Source: Mageeibacillus sp. UBA5442
GTDB taxonomy: Bacteria; Bacillota; Clostridia; Saccharofermentanales; DTU023
Length of the DNA stretch: 50,730 nt
NCBI GenBank assembly: GCA_002427475.1
Contig: DIRG01000053.1
Span: 1-50,730, forward strand
Direction: 5' to 3'
Shown here: positions 26,464 to 35,045 of the stretch, one piece after another
How positions within the stretch are numbered: position 1 is the stretch's first letter
Layout of the letters: each line of letters begins with the position of its first letter
The notes under the pieces: model-generated
Databases searched by the model: none
Seen by the model: only the letters and a program-made list of their open reading frames with translations
Told to the model about the DNA's origin: nothing
Made by a program: the position numbers and the translations under genes

Positions 26464-27246
26464 ATGAAGCCGCTAAGATTAACTTGCTGTCCTAATCTAA
26501 GAGATCTCGGCGACCTGCCCGCTCAAGCCGGTTTAAGAATCCGACCCCGCAGACTGATCCGTGCCGGGGCCTTACATGAGATTAGTGCTGAGGAAGCAAA
26601 ATCTCTAGGAAAGCTACTCGCAATCTTTGACCTGCGTAGCGAAACAGAACGCCGCTTCAAACCCGATCCCAATTTCGGTGCTGACTACTATCATATGCCT
26701 CTGACCGAAAAAGGACGGCGCAAACTGATCCACAGCAAGAAAACTTTGGAGGACAAAGTTGTAGATATCATTGCCGGTTATAATCGTGGTGAGAACTTGG
26801 CTTCCGTGCGCATGCGCAAAATCTATCGCAGCTTAGTGCTTTCGCACCAAACCGCGAATTGTCTGGAACAGATTATCCACATCCTTAACGCTGAACCTGA
26901 AGGAGCCGTCCTCTGGCACTGTTCCGTAGGGAAAGATCGTGCCGGTGTAATAGCCGCGATTTTACTGCGTCTTCTTACAGTTCCCGAAGAGCTTATATAT
27001 GAGGATTATCTTTATACTAACGTCGCTCTTCAACACGAGTTGGAAGAGGCAGAAAGCCTAGCTTTTTCCCTAAGCGGAGATCCTGCTGTAGCAAGCTACG
27101 TCAAGGGTTTCTTTGCTGCTTGCCCCTGCTGGCTGAAGGCTGCACTCGATACGGTTGACCACTGCGGCTCGGTTGAGCAGTACCTTCTCCAAAACACAAA
27201 GCTCGAGCAAGCAGATTTCAACAAATTCCGTGCAGCCTGTCTTTAA
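26464..27246 (+). CDS. Tyrosine/dual-specificity protein phosphatase family (Y_phosphatase3)
   Basis: I choose the ATG at 26464, because AGGTG overlapping the previous stop codon acts as ribosome site; GTG 26455 and ATG 26458 are less likely. The 260-residue protein has the bacterial Tyr-phosphatase pattern: NLRDLGDLPAQAG at the start, IFDLRSETER in the middle and the P-loop HCSVGKDR at residues 152-159 with catalytic Cys153. Known members act on phosphotyrosine or on phosphoinositide-like lipids. It is translationally coupled to the AOR-like gene, a pairing for which I know no explanation. Confidence 0.88.
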   Translation: MKPLRLTCCPNLRDLGDLPAQAGLRIRPRRLIRAGALHEISAEEAKSLGKLLAIFDLRSETERRFKPDPNFGADYYHMPLTEKGRRKLIHSKKTLEDKVVDIIAGYNRGENLASVRMRKIYRSLVLSHQTANCLEQIIHILNAEPEGAVLWHCSVGKDRAGVIAAILLRLLTVPEELIYEDYLYTNVALQHELEEAESLAFSLSGDPAVASYVKGFFAACPCWLKAALDTVDHCGSVEQYLLQNTKLEQADFNKFRAACL

Positions 27247-27247
27247 A

Positions 27248-27706
27248 TCAGTCAGCGCCTTTCTCATAGCCAACCGTTACCGTACCGTCCTCGTTAACCT
27301 CAACAGTCATTCCGGTCTTAACATATTCTAGGAAGTCATCGCCTAGGTTGTCGATTGTAGGCATGGAGATGTCAGTCCAGACGCCTGCCAGAATCGAGCC
27401 GGCAGCAGCCAGACTGTCAATGGGCTTGGAGAATAATAGACAGGCAGGCTGCCTTTCCATCTTGACGGCACAATACAAAACCATGCCTCCGGTTGTACTA
27501 CCTATAGTCTGCGGCAAACATAGCGCTTTGCTTTTCATAGGTTTTTCATAGATGTCCGAGTTGTTCTGGTCTGAGCACTTAGCCTGCTTATCGCCGAACA
27601 TCAGCGCTTTCTGAAAGGAAGCTAGAGTATTAAAACCTTTGGTCGAGACAAGAGCCTCTGCTTTAGCCCTTCCGGGCACCACCACACGTCCTTTAAAGGT
27701 CTTCAT
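27248..27706 (-). CDS. Aconitase X small (swivel) subunit, DUF126
   Basis: A 152-residue swivelling-domain protein of the AcnX small-subunit family (VVVPGRAKAEALVSTKGFNTLASFQ, GSTTGGMVLYCAVK, DISMPTIDNLG). It forms the active site with the large subunit encoded just upstream, one base away. The family's RGS-type serine loop appears here as TIGSTTGG, so the Arg of the common motif is missing. The gene ends two bases from the convergent phosphatase gene. Confidence 0.88.
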   Translation of the reverse strand: MKTFKGRVVVPGRAKAEALVSTKGFNTLASFQKALMFGDKQAKCSDQNNSDIYEKPMKSKALCLPQTIGSTTGGMVLYCAVKMERQPACLLFSKPIDSLAAAGSILAGVWTDISMPTIDNLGDDFLEYVKTGMTVEVNEDGTVTVGYEKGAD

Positions 27707-27707
27707 C

Positions 27708-28979
27708 TTATAGGCCTCCTTTCACGATTGCTTCTAGCACCTCAGCGTCAGAACAATAACGAGAGCTGGTATATGTGCGTAATTTATTGCTGTTGGTAAT
27801 GACAGGCATTTTGCCACACAAAGGATTGTTCATATACATCAGCGGACAGATACTGGATACTACGACACCCATATCCTGAAGCCGCATGTAATCCGCTGTC
27901 TGTTTGAACTTCTGGGCCACGGCTGGTGCGGTAGTGAATACGGTTGGAATTTTAACTTTGCCCTTATCTAATCTTTCACTCAAGTTACGAGTCCACTCGT
28001 GCAACTGTCGCAAAGACAAGTGTGGACAACCCACAAAGCACAGTTTGGGCACAGCATCTTTATTCTTCCACATGACAGGGTAAGCAGCCTTTACTCGTGC
28101 GAGTTCTTCATCATCTATGCGAATCGTCTGAGCTCCCTCCGCTATGAGATCTTCTCCTTGTGACCTGGCCTCGGGTGTGAGATCTTCTACATGAAACAGC
28201 CCAACAGCACCATTGGAGGCAGTGGCAGCACCCATATCTTTCAGATAGTCCTTAGCCTGTCCATTAAGTTCAGTACCGAGCCATTTGGACAAACCTTTGA
28301 TATAAGGGACATCTTCCATTACAGCCATACCAATTGCGCTGCCCAAAACCTGAGCCTCCGGCTTTTCCTTAGTGTCGACTTCTATAATCCAAGTGGCCTT
28401 GCGCCCCTCGTCTGTGAGAAGACCAAAGTGAGGTACAAAGGCAGCTATGCTGCCAAACATTTCAATAATTCCTGAATTGCGGTTACACCTTGCGCCCAAG
28501 ACACTGTTGGCATATACCACTGCGCTACTTTCAGCCCAAGATAATATCTCGCCTTCTTGAGGGGTATTGCCTACCTCGTCCATGTAGCAAGTGCAAGTAA
28601 AGGCATCATCGGAAATAAGTCCCATTTGCTCTAACTGAACTTCGTAATCCGCCTGCTTGGAATACATGATTTTAAAAACTATATCTTGCAGGAAACTTGA
28701 TGGTACATTCTTGTCGAGAGGACGAGGATCAACGGTGAACTCTTGTGCGGAAACTACCCCTGCAGCAATCAGTTCATCCATAAGTTCAAACACTGCCTTC
28801 ATCATTGAAATACCGAAGCTTGTGACCAGATGGCCCTTTTTACTGCTAACAGGAAGCATTTTGTCCGCGCCGAAACATTCGCCATACATGACGAGAGTTT
28901 TCATGACCTTGGCCATTACTTCACCCTCTTCTCCATCAAGTAATGCCTGCTGTTCGGCGGTGAGTTTCATTTTCATCAT
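27708..28979 (-). CDS. Aconitase X catalytic subunit, DUF521
   Basis: A 423-residue AcnX large subunit. It opens with MKLTAEQQALLDGEEGEVMAKVM, and carries Cys residues likely to hold the cluster in VLGARCNRNSG, FVGCPHLS and SSICPLMYMNNPLCGK. Known AcnX enzymes are cis-3-hydroxy-L-proline dehydratase (bacteria) and mevalonate 5-phosphate dehydratase (archaea). Here the neighbour is a flavin ene-reductase instead of a pyrroline-carboxylate reductase, so the substrate is open. GGAGTAATTT precedes the ATG. Confidence 0.9.
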   Translation of the reverse strand: MMKMKLTAEQQALLDGEEGEVMAKVMKTLVMYGECFGADKMLPVSSKKGHLVTSFGISMMKAVFELMDELIAAGVVSAQEFTVDPRPLDKNVPSSFLQDIVFKIMYSKQADYEVQLEQMGLISDDAFTCTCYMDEVGNTPQEGEILSWAESSAVVYANSVLGARCNRNSGIIEMFGSIAAFVPHFGLLTDEGRKATWIIEVDTKEKPEAQVLGSAIGMAVMEDVPYIKGLSKWLGTELNGQAKDYLKDMGAATASNGAVGLFHVEDLTPEARSQGEDLIAEGAQTIRIDDEELARVKAAYPVMWKNKDAVPKLCFVGCPHLSLRQLHEWTRNLSERLDKGKVKIPTVFTTAPAVAQKFKQTADYMRLQDMGVVVSSICPLMYMNNPLCGKMPVITNSNKLRTYTSSRYCSDAEVLEAIVKGGL

Positions 28980-28990
28980 AAATTACTCCT

Positions 28991-31048
28991 TTACAGTTTC
29001 ATCGCTACATCCCAGGCGTTCCAGATTACAGTACGCAGATTGCCAACTTTTTTTGCATCTCCTACAATCGGAGCACGCTTACCTGCAACCTTGAGTGGAG
29101 CGGGTTTGTAGCCGGTGGCAAGGATAACGCTGTCGGCTTCGATTTTCTCCTTTTTGCCGGCTTTATCGACTACGATAACACCGTCAGCAAGAACTTCATG
29201 TAGTTGGGTTTCCAGTAGAACAGGAACCTTATTCGCCGCGAAAAAGTCACGCAGATAGCTTGAGTTTGCTAGACAAACTCCGGTGACTGCGATCAGATCA
29301 TCCTTCATTTCTACAATGAGGGGTTTTTTGCCTTCTAGATACAAGTCATAAGCAATCTCACAGCCCGTAAGACCGCCACCAACGATAACTACAGTATCTC
29401 CAACCTCCTGTTCGCCTAGCAAGAAGTCAATGGCCTCAACGCAGCCATCTACACCCTTGACAGGCGGTTTGCACGCAACAGACCCCGTCGCCAGAACGAT
29501 TTTATCTGCGTCGAGCGTAGTGAAATCTTTTACTTCTGTATTCAATTTCACTTCTATAGACGGATATTTTTCTACTTCGCGTGAATACCAAGACAATAGA
29601 GCTCGATCCTTTTCCTTAAAAGAGTGAGCTGCAGCGGCAATGAAAACACCTCCCAACTCATTAGTTTTTTCGTAGATGGTAACTGTGTGTCCACGCTTTG
29701 CTGCTACGAGAGCGGTTTCCATTCCTCCTACACCGCCACCGATGACAGCGATTCTTTTCTTTTTTGCGGCAGGTACAATCTTGTATTTCTTCGACTGCAT
29801 GACTTGAGGATCAAGAGCACAGCGAGCTATATGTGACGCATCGTGTAGCGACTGATCATTGGCTACTCCTTTGTAATGGGTCATATTGAAACAGGCGTTG
29901 TGGCAACAGATACATGGACGGATGTCTTCCAGTCGATCCTCGATCAGCTTTGTCACCCACTCGCTGTCCGCAAGAAATTGCCTTGCCACTCCCATCGCAT
30001 CTATTCTGCCTTCTTCTATGGCTTGCGCTCCCACGTCTGCTTCCATGCGCCCGGCGCAGACAACAGGTATATCTACAGCCTTTCTGATTTCTGCGGCATC
30101 GTCCAAGTTGCAATTGTAGGGCATGTACATCGGCGGATGAGCCCAGTACCAAGAATCGTAGGTGCCGTTGTCTGTGTTGAGCATGTCGTAGCCGGCTTCT
30201 TCCAAATATTTGGCTGCGCGCAAACTTTCTTCTAGATCGCGACCGATCTCTTCATACTCTTCTCCGGGAAGTGCACCTACTCGGAAATCTTTTACTTTTG
30301 AAACTGCACTGTAACGCAATGAAACAGGATAGTCCTTGCCGCACTCAGCTTTAATTGCTTGGACAATTTCAACCGGCAAGCGATAACGGTTTTCGAAAGA
30401 GCCGCCGTATTTGTCAGTACGCTTATTTGTGTATTTCAGCGTGAATTGATCCAGCAGATAGCCTTCATGTACTGCGTGTACCTCAACACCGTCAACTCCG
30501 GCTTCCATACAGAGCTTAGCTGTCTTTGCAAAAGCATCGATAATATCTTCGATCTCACGATTTGTGATCTCACGACAGGTAACCTTGTCCGACCAGCGGG
30601 ACGGAAGTTCGCTGGGGCTGGCAGATTGGTACGGCACGTCGATGATCGGCTTGGCTAACTTGCTGAGTATAGGACTGTTGTGGATCATGACCACATGGTC
30701 AGTAATTGCCCATGAGCGTCCCATGCCGGCAGTTATCTGAACAAATAATTTGGCACCGGCCTTATGGATCTCATCCATAAAAGGTTTCAGTTGCTTAAAC
30801 ATCTTTTTGTTTTGCCAAAGCCAACGGCCGCCGATAGTATCTTTGATCGGGGCGATGCCGGGGATAATCAGGCCGACGTTATTTTTAGCTTTTTCAATAA
30901 AAAAAGCTGCAGCTTCCTTGTCGAAATGGTTTGGCTCCATCCAGCCAAATAGCGAAGTGCCCCCCATGGGGCACATTACAATACGATTCTTGATTTCGAC
31001 ATTGCCAATTTTCCACGGTGTAAATAGGACATCATATTTTGGATCCAT
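28991..31048 (-). CDS. FeS-flavin ene-reductase (Old Yellow Enzyme, 2,4-dienoyl-CoA reductase type)
   Basis: A 685-residue protein with an N-terminal FMN TIM barrel (about 1-375: KIGNVEIKNRIVMCPMGG, GVDGVEVHAVHEGYLLDQF), a cluster motif CICCHNAC (CxxCxxxC) plus Cys in ARCALDP for 4Fe-4S, then FAD- and NAD-binding folds (GGGVGGMETA, GGGLTGCE). This is the architecture of 2,4-dienoyl-CoA reductase, BaiCD-type bile acid reductases and cinnamate reductase FldZ. It would reduce an activated C=C bond with NAD(P)H. It is first in an operon with the AcnX genes, so it may reduce the product of that dehydratase. Confidence 0.92.
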   Translation of the reverse strand: MDPKYDVLFTPWKIGNVEIKNRIVMCPMGGTSLFGWMEPNHFDKEAAAFFIEKAKNNVGLIIPGIAPIKDTIGGRWLWQNKKMFKQLKPFMDEIHKAGAKLFVQITAGMGRSWAITDHVVMIHNSPILSKLAKPIIDVPYQSASPSELPSRWSDKVTCREITNREIEDIIDAFAKTAKLCMEAGVDGVEVHAVHEGYLLDQFTLKYTNKRTDKYGGSFENRYRLPVEIVQAIKAECGKDYPVSLRYSAVSKVKDFRVGALPGEEYEEIGRDLEESLRAAKYLEEAGYDMLNTDNGTYDSWYWAHPPMYMPYNCNLDDAAEIRKAVDIPVVCAGRMEADVGAQAIEEGRIDAMGVARQFLADSEWVTKLIEDRLEDIRPCICCHNACFNMTHYKGVANDQSLHDASHIARCALDPQVMQSKKYKIVPAAKKKRIAVIGGGVGGMETALVAAKRGHTVTIYEKTNELGGVFIAAAAHSFKEKDRALLSWYSREVEKYPSIEVKLNTEVKDFTTLDADKIVLATGSVACKPPVKGVDGCVEAIDFLLGEQEVGDTVVIVGGGLTGCEIAYDLYLEGKKPLIVEMKDDLIAVTGVCLANSSYLRDFFAANKVPVLLETQLHEVLADGVIVVDKAGKKEKIEADSVILATGYKPAPLKVAGKRAPIVGDAKKVGNLRTVIWNAWDVAMKL

Positions 31049-31095
31049 AGCTCCAACTCCTTTTTCAGCTAAACATGCTACTTATATTTATGCAT

Positions 31096-31124
31096 AAAAT
31101 AGCATTAGGTCATATTGATGTCAA
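31096..31124 (-). promoter_or_regulatory. Promoter of the ene-reductase/aconitase X operon
   Basis: On the minus strand TTGACA (31119-31124) and TATTTT (31096-31101) are separated by 17 bases, upstream of the AAGGAG and ATG of the reductase gene. Confidence 0.7.
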
Positions 31125-31294
31125 TTTATTTGTATTACATTTACAAAATCAATGAAAACATTCCAAGTGTTTTTCAGCAAAGAACTCTTAAATAAAAACA
31201 AAACACCTTATATCACAAGATAAAACATTGTAATAAGACGTCTTGCTCTTAGCTATGAATCTTTCGTAGATTATATTTTATTAGCGAAATTTAT

Positions 31295-31741
31295 CTACAG
31301 CTTGTCTATAAAGCCGTGAGCTATCCGTTCACCCATCTCTTTTTCCGGAAGTACCACACGATTGACGCCAATTGACTCCAAGATGTACTTTTGTCTGGGA
31401 CCGTTGGCTTTGGCCATGATGTAAGGCACGCCCATTTCTTTTAGAATTGTGGCAGTGATCGCAGATGCTTCGAAATCCGAGCTGAAGGCAATAATCACGA
31501 CATCAAAATTGCCGATGCCGATCTTTTCCAACGCAGCCTTCTCCGATACATCAGCCACATATGCGTGGGTTGAGTAAACCGAGGCCTCTTGAACTAAGTG
31601 CTCATTAATATCGCAACAAAGCACATTTAGTCCATTGTCAAACAGAGTCTCGGTAATGCTTCTTCCAAACTTACCCAGCCCCAAAACCGCAAACAGCGTC
31701 TCTTCATTTATGTGGATTTTATTATTGTCCATATTTTGCAT
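31295..31741 (-). CDS. ktrA: KtrA/TrkA-type NAD-binding regulator lacking the RCK_C domain
   Basis: A 148-residue protein containing only the Rossmann-type RCK_N domain: FAVLGLGKFGRSITETLFDNG binds the nucleotide, with CDINEHLV and DVVIIAFSSDFEASA following. Usual KtrA/KtrC are about 220 residues with a C-terminal RCK_C domain. After the TAG stop no such domain continues in this frame. It follows ktrB with a 20-base gap, AGAGGAAAAAC before the ATG. It would form the cytoplasmic ring gating KtrB. The missing domain may change regulation, such as c-di-AMP binding. Confidence 0.87.
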   Translation of the reverse strand: MQNMDNNKIHINEETLFAVLGLGKFGRSITETLFDNGLNVLCCDINEHLVQEASVYSTHAYVADVSEKAALEKIGIGNFDVVIIAFSSDFEASAITATILKEMGVPYIMAKANGPRQKYILESIGVNRVVLPEKEMGERIAHGFIDKL

Positions 31742-31761
31742 GTTTTTCCTCTTATCTTTCT

Positions 31762-33183
31762 TCAGCCAATAATCACGTCTTCTGAGGGATAAGCGAGCAC
31801 TTCGTCACCAAAGTCTTTCTTGTGTGTGAGAGAAATGATCAAAGTTATCGGTCCAATTCGTCCAATGAACATACAGAGCATTAAGACCAACTTGCCTACT
31901 AACGAGAGATAAGGAGTAATGCCTGTCGTCAAACCTACAGTACCCAAAGCTGAGGATACTTCAAACACAATGTCGGCCATGCTATGCGGGAAGGCGGAAG
32001 TTCTTTCACTTATTAAGAGTATGCCTGTACCGACAAAGAGTAGAGCCAACATTAAAACAACTACAGTTAAGGCCTTTTGCAGACTTAGAGCTGAGATGCT
32101 GCGCTCGAAGGCTACGATCCTCCTGCGGCCTCTCACAAGCGACCAGACACCGAGGAAGATAATTGCCAGCGTCACCGTCTTCATACCGCCGGCGGTACCA
32201 CCAGGTGAACCACCTACAAGCATGAACATACTGGAAAAGAATTTTGCAACTTCGGATAGGCCACCTTGTGCGATGGTAGCAAAACCTGCTGTTCTCAGTG
32301 TTACCGACTGAAACGCTGAGGCCAAAAGTTTTTCTGACAGAGGCAAACCAGCTAGCGTTTCAGGATTCTTCCCTTCCACGAGGAAAAAGAAGATTGTGCC
32401 GCTGAGTAAAAGTAGTGACGTGACAATTAAGGCGAGCTTGCTGTGCAAGGAGATATGATACTTCTGTCTCGTTTGCTTGGAAAGAGAAAATCTCAGCTTC
32501 GTCAGCACATCTCTCCACACCACGAAACCAATACCCCCGATAACGATCAGCAGCATGATAACAATGTTGATAGAGAAATCTCCTACATAAGGCATCAGAC
32601 TATTGTCTCCGATAATGTCAAAACCCGCATTACAAAAGGCTGACACTGCATGAAAGACACCGTAGAAAAGTGCCTGTGGCCAAGCTACACCTTGATAAAG
32701 AAAGGAAGCAAACAGCACAGCGGCACCGATTGTTTCGCAAATAAAGCTTCCCTTAATCACCAGCAATACCAAGCGAACCATGCCGCCCAGCGACAGATTA
32801 TTTGTAGCTGCTTGGATGGCAAGTCGGTTTTTGAGAGATATCTTCCTCCCAATATTGATCAGGAAAAATGTGAAGATAGTAATTAAACTCAAACCACCGA
32901 TTTGGATCAGTAACATGATAATCAATTTACCAAATACACTCCAAGTGGATGCGGTTACCACCGTCACCAAACCTGTGACACAGACTGCGGATACCGCAGT
33001 AAAAAAAGCGTCGACCGGAGCTACTTCAACGTTCGGCTGTTGTGAGATCGGCAAGAGCAAGAGAAGTCCGCCAACAATGATAATGGCAAGAAAACTGAGC
33101 GAAATAATACGGGCGGGAGTGAGTCTGCGCTGAAATCTTCCGAAAAGTACGGGCGTTTGCGATTCGTGTCTACGAATGCTCAT
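31762..33183 (-). CDS. ktrB: TrkH/KtrB-family potassium uptake membrane protein
   Basis: A 473-residue membrane protein with the four-repeat channel-like architecture. Selectivity-filter-like segments include AVCVTGLVTV, SAFCNAGFD, TLRTAGFAT and LGTVGLTTG, each with the conserved Gly. It imports potassium, usually coupled to sodium, under the control of the RCK protein encoded just downstream. A GGTGCATTT region precedes the ATG, with no good ribosome site close by, so the exact start is less sure than the rest. Confidence 0.92.
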   Translation of the reverse strand: MSIRRHESQTPVLFGRFQRRLTPARIISLSFLAIIIVGGLLLLLPISQQPNVEVAPVDAFFTAVSAVCVTGLVTVVTASTWSVFGKLIIMLLIQIGGLSLITIFTFFLINIGRKISLKNRLAIQAATNNLSLGGMVRLVLLVIKGSFICETIGAAVLFASFLYQGVAWPQALFYGVFHAVSAFCNAGFDIIGDNSLMPYVGDFSINIVIMLLIVIGGIGFVVWRDVLTKLRFSLSKQTRQKYHISLHSKLALIVTSLLLLSGTIFFFLVEGKNPETLAGLPLSEKLLASAFQSVTLRTAGFATIAQGGLSEVAKFFSSMFMLVGGSPGGTAGGMKTVTLAIIFLGVWSLVRGRRRIVAFERSISALSLQKALTVVVLMLALLFVGTGILLISERTSAFPHSMADIVFEVSSALGTVGLTTGITPYLSLVGKLVLMLCMFIGRIGPITLIISLTHKKDFGDEVLAYPSEDVIIG

Positions 33184-33283
33184 AAATGCACCTTCATTAA
33201 CTCATCTGCTGAGCCTTGGAAAACCTCTTTGCTCAGCGTGAGTCATTCTAATACTTTATTTGCTTTTGCGCTAGCACGAAACT

Positions 33284-34153
33284 CTATTTAGTATCAAAGG
33301 CGTATACCGGTTCTAATTTACTCTGTACTTCGATTTTTTTGTCCAACTTTTGCAACATCCGTGATCGATCACGCGGCAGCTCTCCGCGGACGCGAAAAGC
33401 GATTGCATCGTGGAGGCCGTCATAGCAAAGCGCAGTGTCGAGCAGATCTATCAGGCGACGCGCTTCTTTCAAGTTCTCAAGCTCGGAGGCCGGCTGAAAG
33501 TCTCCCCTTTCAATGTCATTATAGATGGGTGCCTCTTCATGCAGGAAAAGAGAAAAATTGATTATGCGCTCCGGCTTATGCTGATTGAAAAAGAGAGCCA
33601 GCTTCTCAGCATTCTCTTCTCCCCTAGCTTGGCCGGCTAGACCTGTCATGATATGTGCATTGAAACTAAGTCCCGCTTGTCGCAAGCGCTCGATCTGCTC
33701 AACAGCCGATTCCAAATTATGATCCTTAAGCATGAAATCCAATACAGAAGGCAGACCGCTCTCGATGCCCAAATAAAGACGCTTCAGGCCAGCTTCGCGT
33801 AATTGAAGCAGTTCTTCGTCCGACTTGCGCTCAATGTCCGTTACAGTGGCATCAAGGTTTACCATCTCGCAAGAAGGTAAGTATTCTCTAATCATGAACA
33901 TTATCTGCAAGAGCCGATTTGTAGGCATGGCTAAAGCATTACCATCACCCAAGAAGACCTGCTTCGGTTTTCCGCCCACTGACTGTACGCGGCGCAGTTC
34001 AGCTTCTACTTGATCTAGAGGTAAAAGCCTATAATCCACGTGTTTAAACAAAGTACAGAACTTACAAATGTTGTATGCACAACCAACCGATACCGGCAGC
34101 ATAAAAGAAGCCTTTTCCATCGGTGGACGGCAAATTTGACCTTCATAATTCAC
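33284..34153 (-). CDS. Radical SAM protein (CxxxxCxxC type)
   Basis: A 289-residue protein beginning with the pattern YEGQICRPPMEKASFMLPVSVGC; the cluster Cys appear as CAYNICKFC with four residues between the first two, a known variant among radical SAM proteins of this kind. Further on are GDGNALAMP, LYLGIESGLPSVLDFM and AHIMTGLAGQ, typical of the TIM barrel. It would cleave S-adenosylmethionine reductively to start a radical reaction; the substrate is unknown and no cognate gene is adjacent. Confidence 0.88.
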   Translation of the reverse strand: MNYEGQICRPPMEKASFMLPVSVGCAYNICKFCTLFKHVDYRLLPLDQVEAELRRVQSVGGKPKQVFLGDGNALAMPTNRLLQIMFMIREYLPSCEMVNLDATVTDIERKSDEELLQLREAGLKRLYLGIESGLPSVLDFMLKDHNLESAVEQIERLRQAGLSFNAHIMTGLAGQARGEENAEKLALFFNQHKPERIINFSLFLHEEAPIYNDIERGDFQPASELENLKEARRLIDLLDTALCYDGLHDAIAFRVRGELPRDRSRMLQKLDKKIEVQSKLEPVYAFDTK

Positions 34154-34272
34154 AGCAACGCCCTCCCTCCACTGGAACTTAGGAACATTGTAGCTGTGTC
34201 AGGTCAAAAACTCTACTTATTAGAAAATCAAAAAAAGGTCAGCCTTAACGGCTACCTTATGCATTTATTAGA

Positions 34273-34776
34273 TTAAGCGACCGAAACTACCACGATCCAA
34301 GCACTGATTTTGCCTGAATATTGCGGATTATTATCCATAGCATTTTCACTCAATAGGATAGTGTAGCTATAATTGTCTGTCTGAGCCGTAATCATATAGC
34401 CATCCTCTGTTTGGATGGTCATTTTGTCTGTCACATCTTTCAGAATTGCTTCGTAGAAATCACGCAAAGTATCAATATTGTTTTCGCTAACGTAGACTAC
34501 TTCCGTAATTCCGTTTTGACTGTCTTCCTTTACTTCAACGATCACAGCATCCGCAGCCAAAGGCAAATCCTTCTTAGGATAAGTATCAGGCAAACGACCA
34601 TCCTCGGACTCGCTGTCATTAGCGGGTTCATAAGCAGCGGGATCTGTCTGTTCTTGCCTCGTTTCCTTGCCCAAGTTCCCTGGTTCATCGTCTTTAGGCA
34701 CCTGTTCTTTCGGCGTGCAGCTTACCAAGACTAGCAAAACTATTGCTACTACTATTACGGTCAACACTCTCTTCAT
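34273..34776 (-). CDS. Putative lipoprotein of unknown function
   Basis: The start at 34776 (MKRVLTVIVV) has AGAGGGGGAT upstream. The 167-residue protein has a signal peptide ending in LVSC (Cys20), an acidic, Asn/Glu-rich linker (to about residue 55), and a small domain of about 100 residues (AVIVEVKEDSQNGITEVVYVSE, TLRDFYEAILKD, MTIQTEDGYMITAQ). The domain resembles beta-rich hypothetical lipoproteins, but I recognise no family. It is flanked by terminal regions on both sides and appears to be a single gene. Confidence 0.75.
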   Translation of the reverse strand: MKRVLTVIVVAIVLLVLVSCTPKEQVPKDDEPGNLGKETRQEQTDPAAYEPANDSESEDGRLPDTYPKKDLPLAADAVIVEVKEDSQNGITEVVYVSENNIDTLRDFYEAILKDVTDKMTIQTEDGYMITAQTDNYSYTILLSENAMDNNPQYSGKISAWIVVVSVA

Positions 34777-35045
34777 ATAAATCCCCCTCTTGGCCTTCGA
34801 TTTCTTGCTGCGCATAAGTGCCACAGCTGCAGTGCAAGCCTGGACCCTGCTGCGCTGCGCTCGATCATTTAACGGGATTATTATTGCGTAAAGAAGGGAT
34901 AATTTTTTAAGAAAGTAATCATTATTTTTACGAAAACCATGCGACTAATCATTTGCTCCTACACACGACGACCATGCCTTATAGCATGACAAGGAAGGAG
35001 CGGGCTGTGAGAAATCTAGAAGATTATTATCTTGTTATGGAGCTC

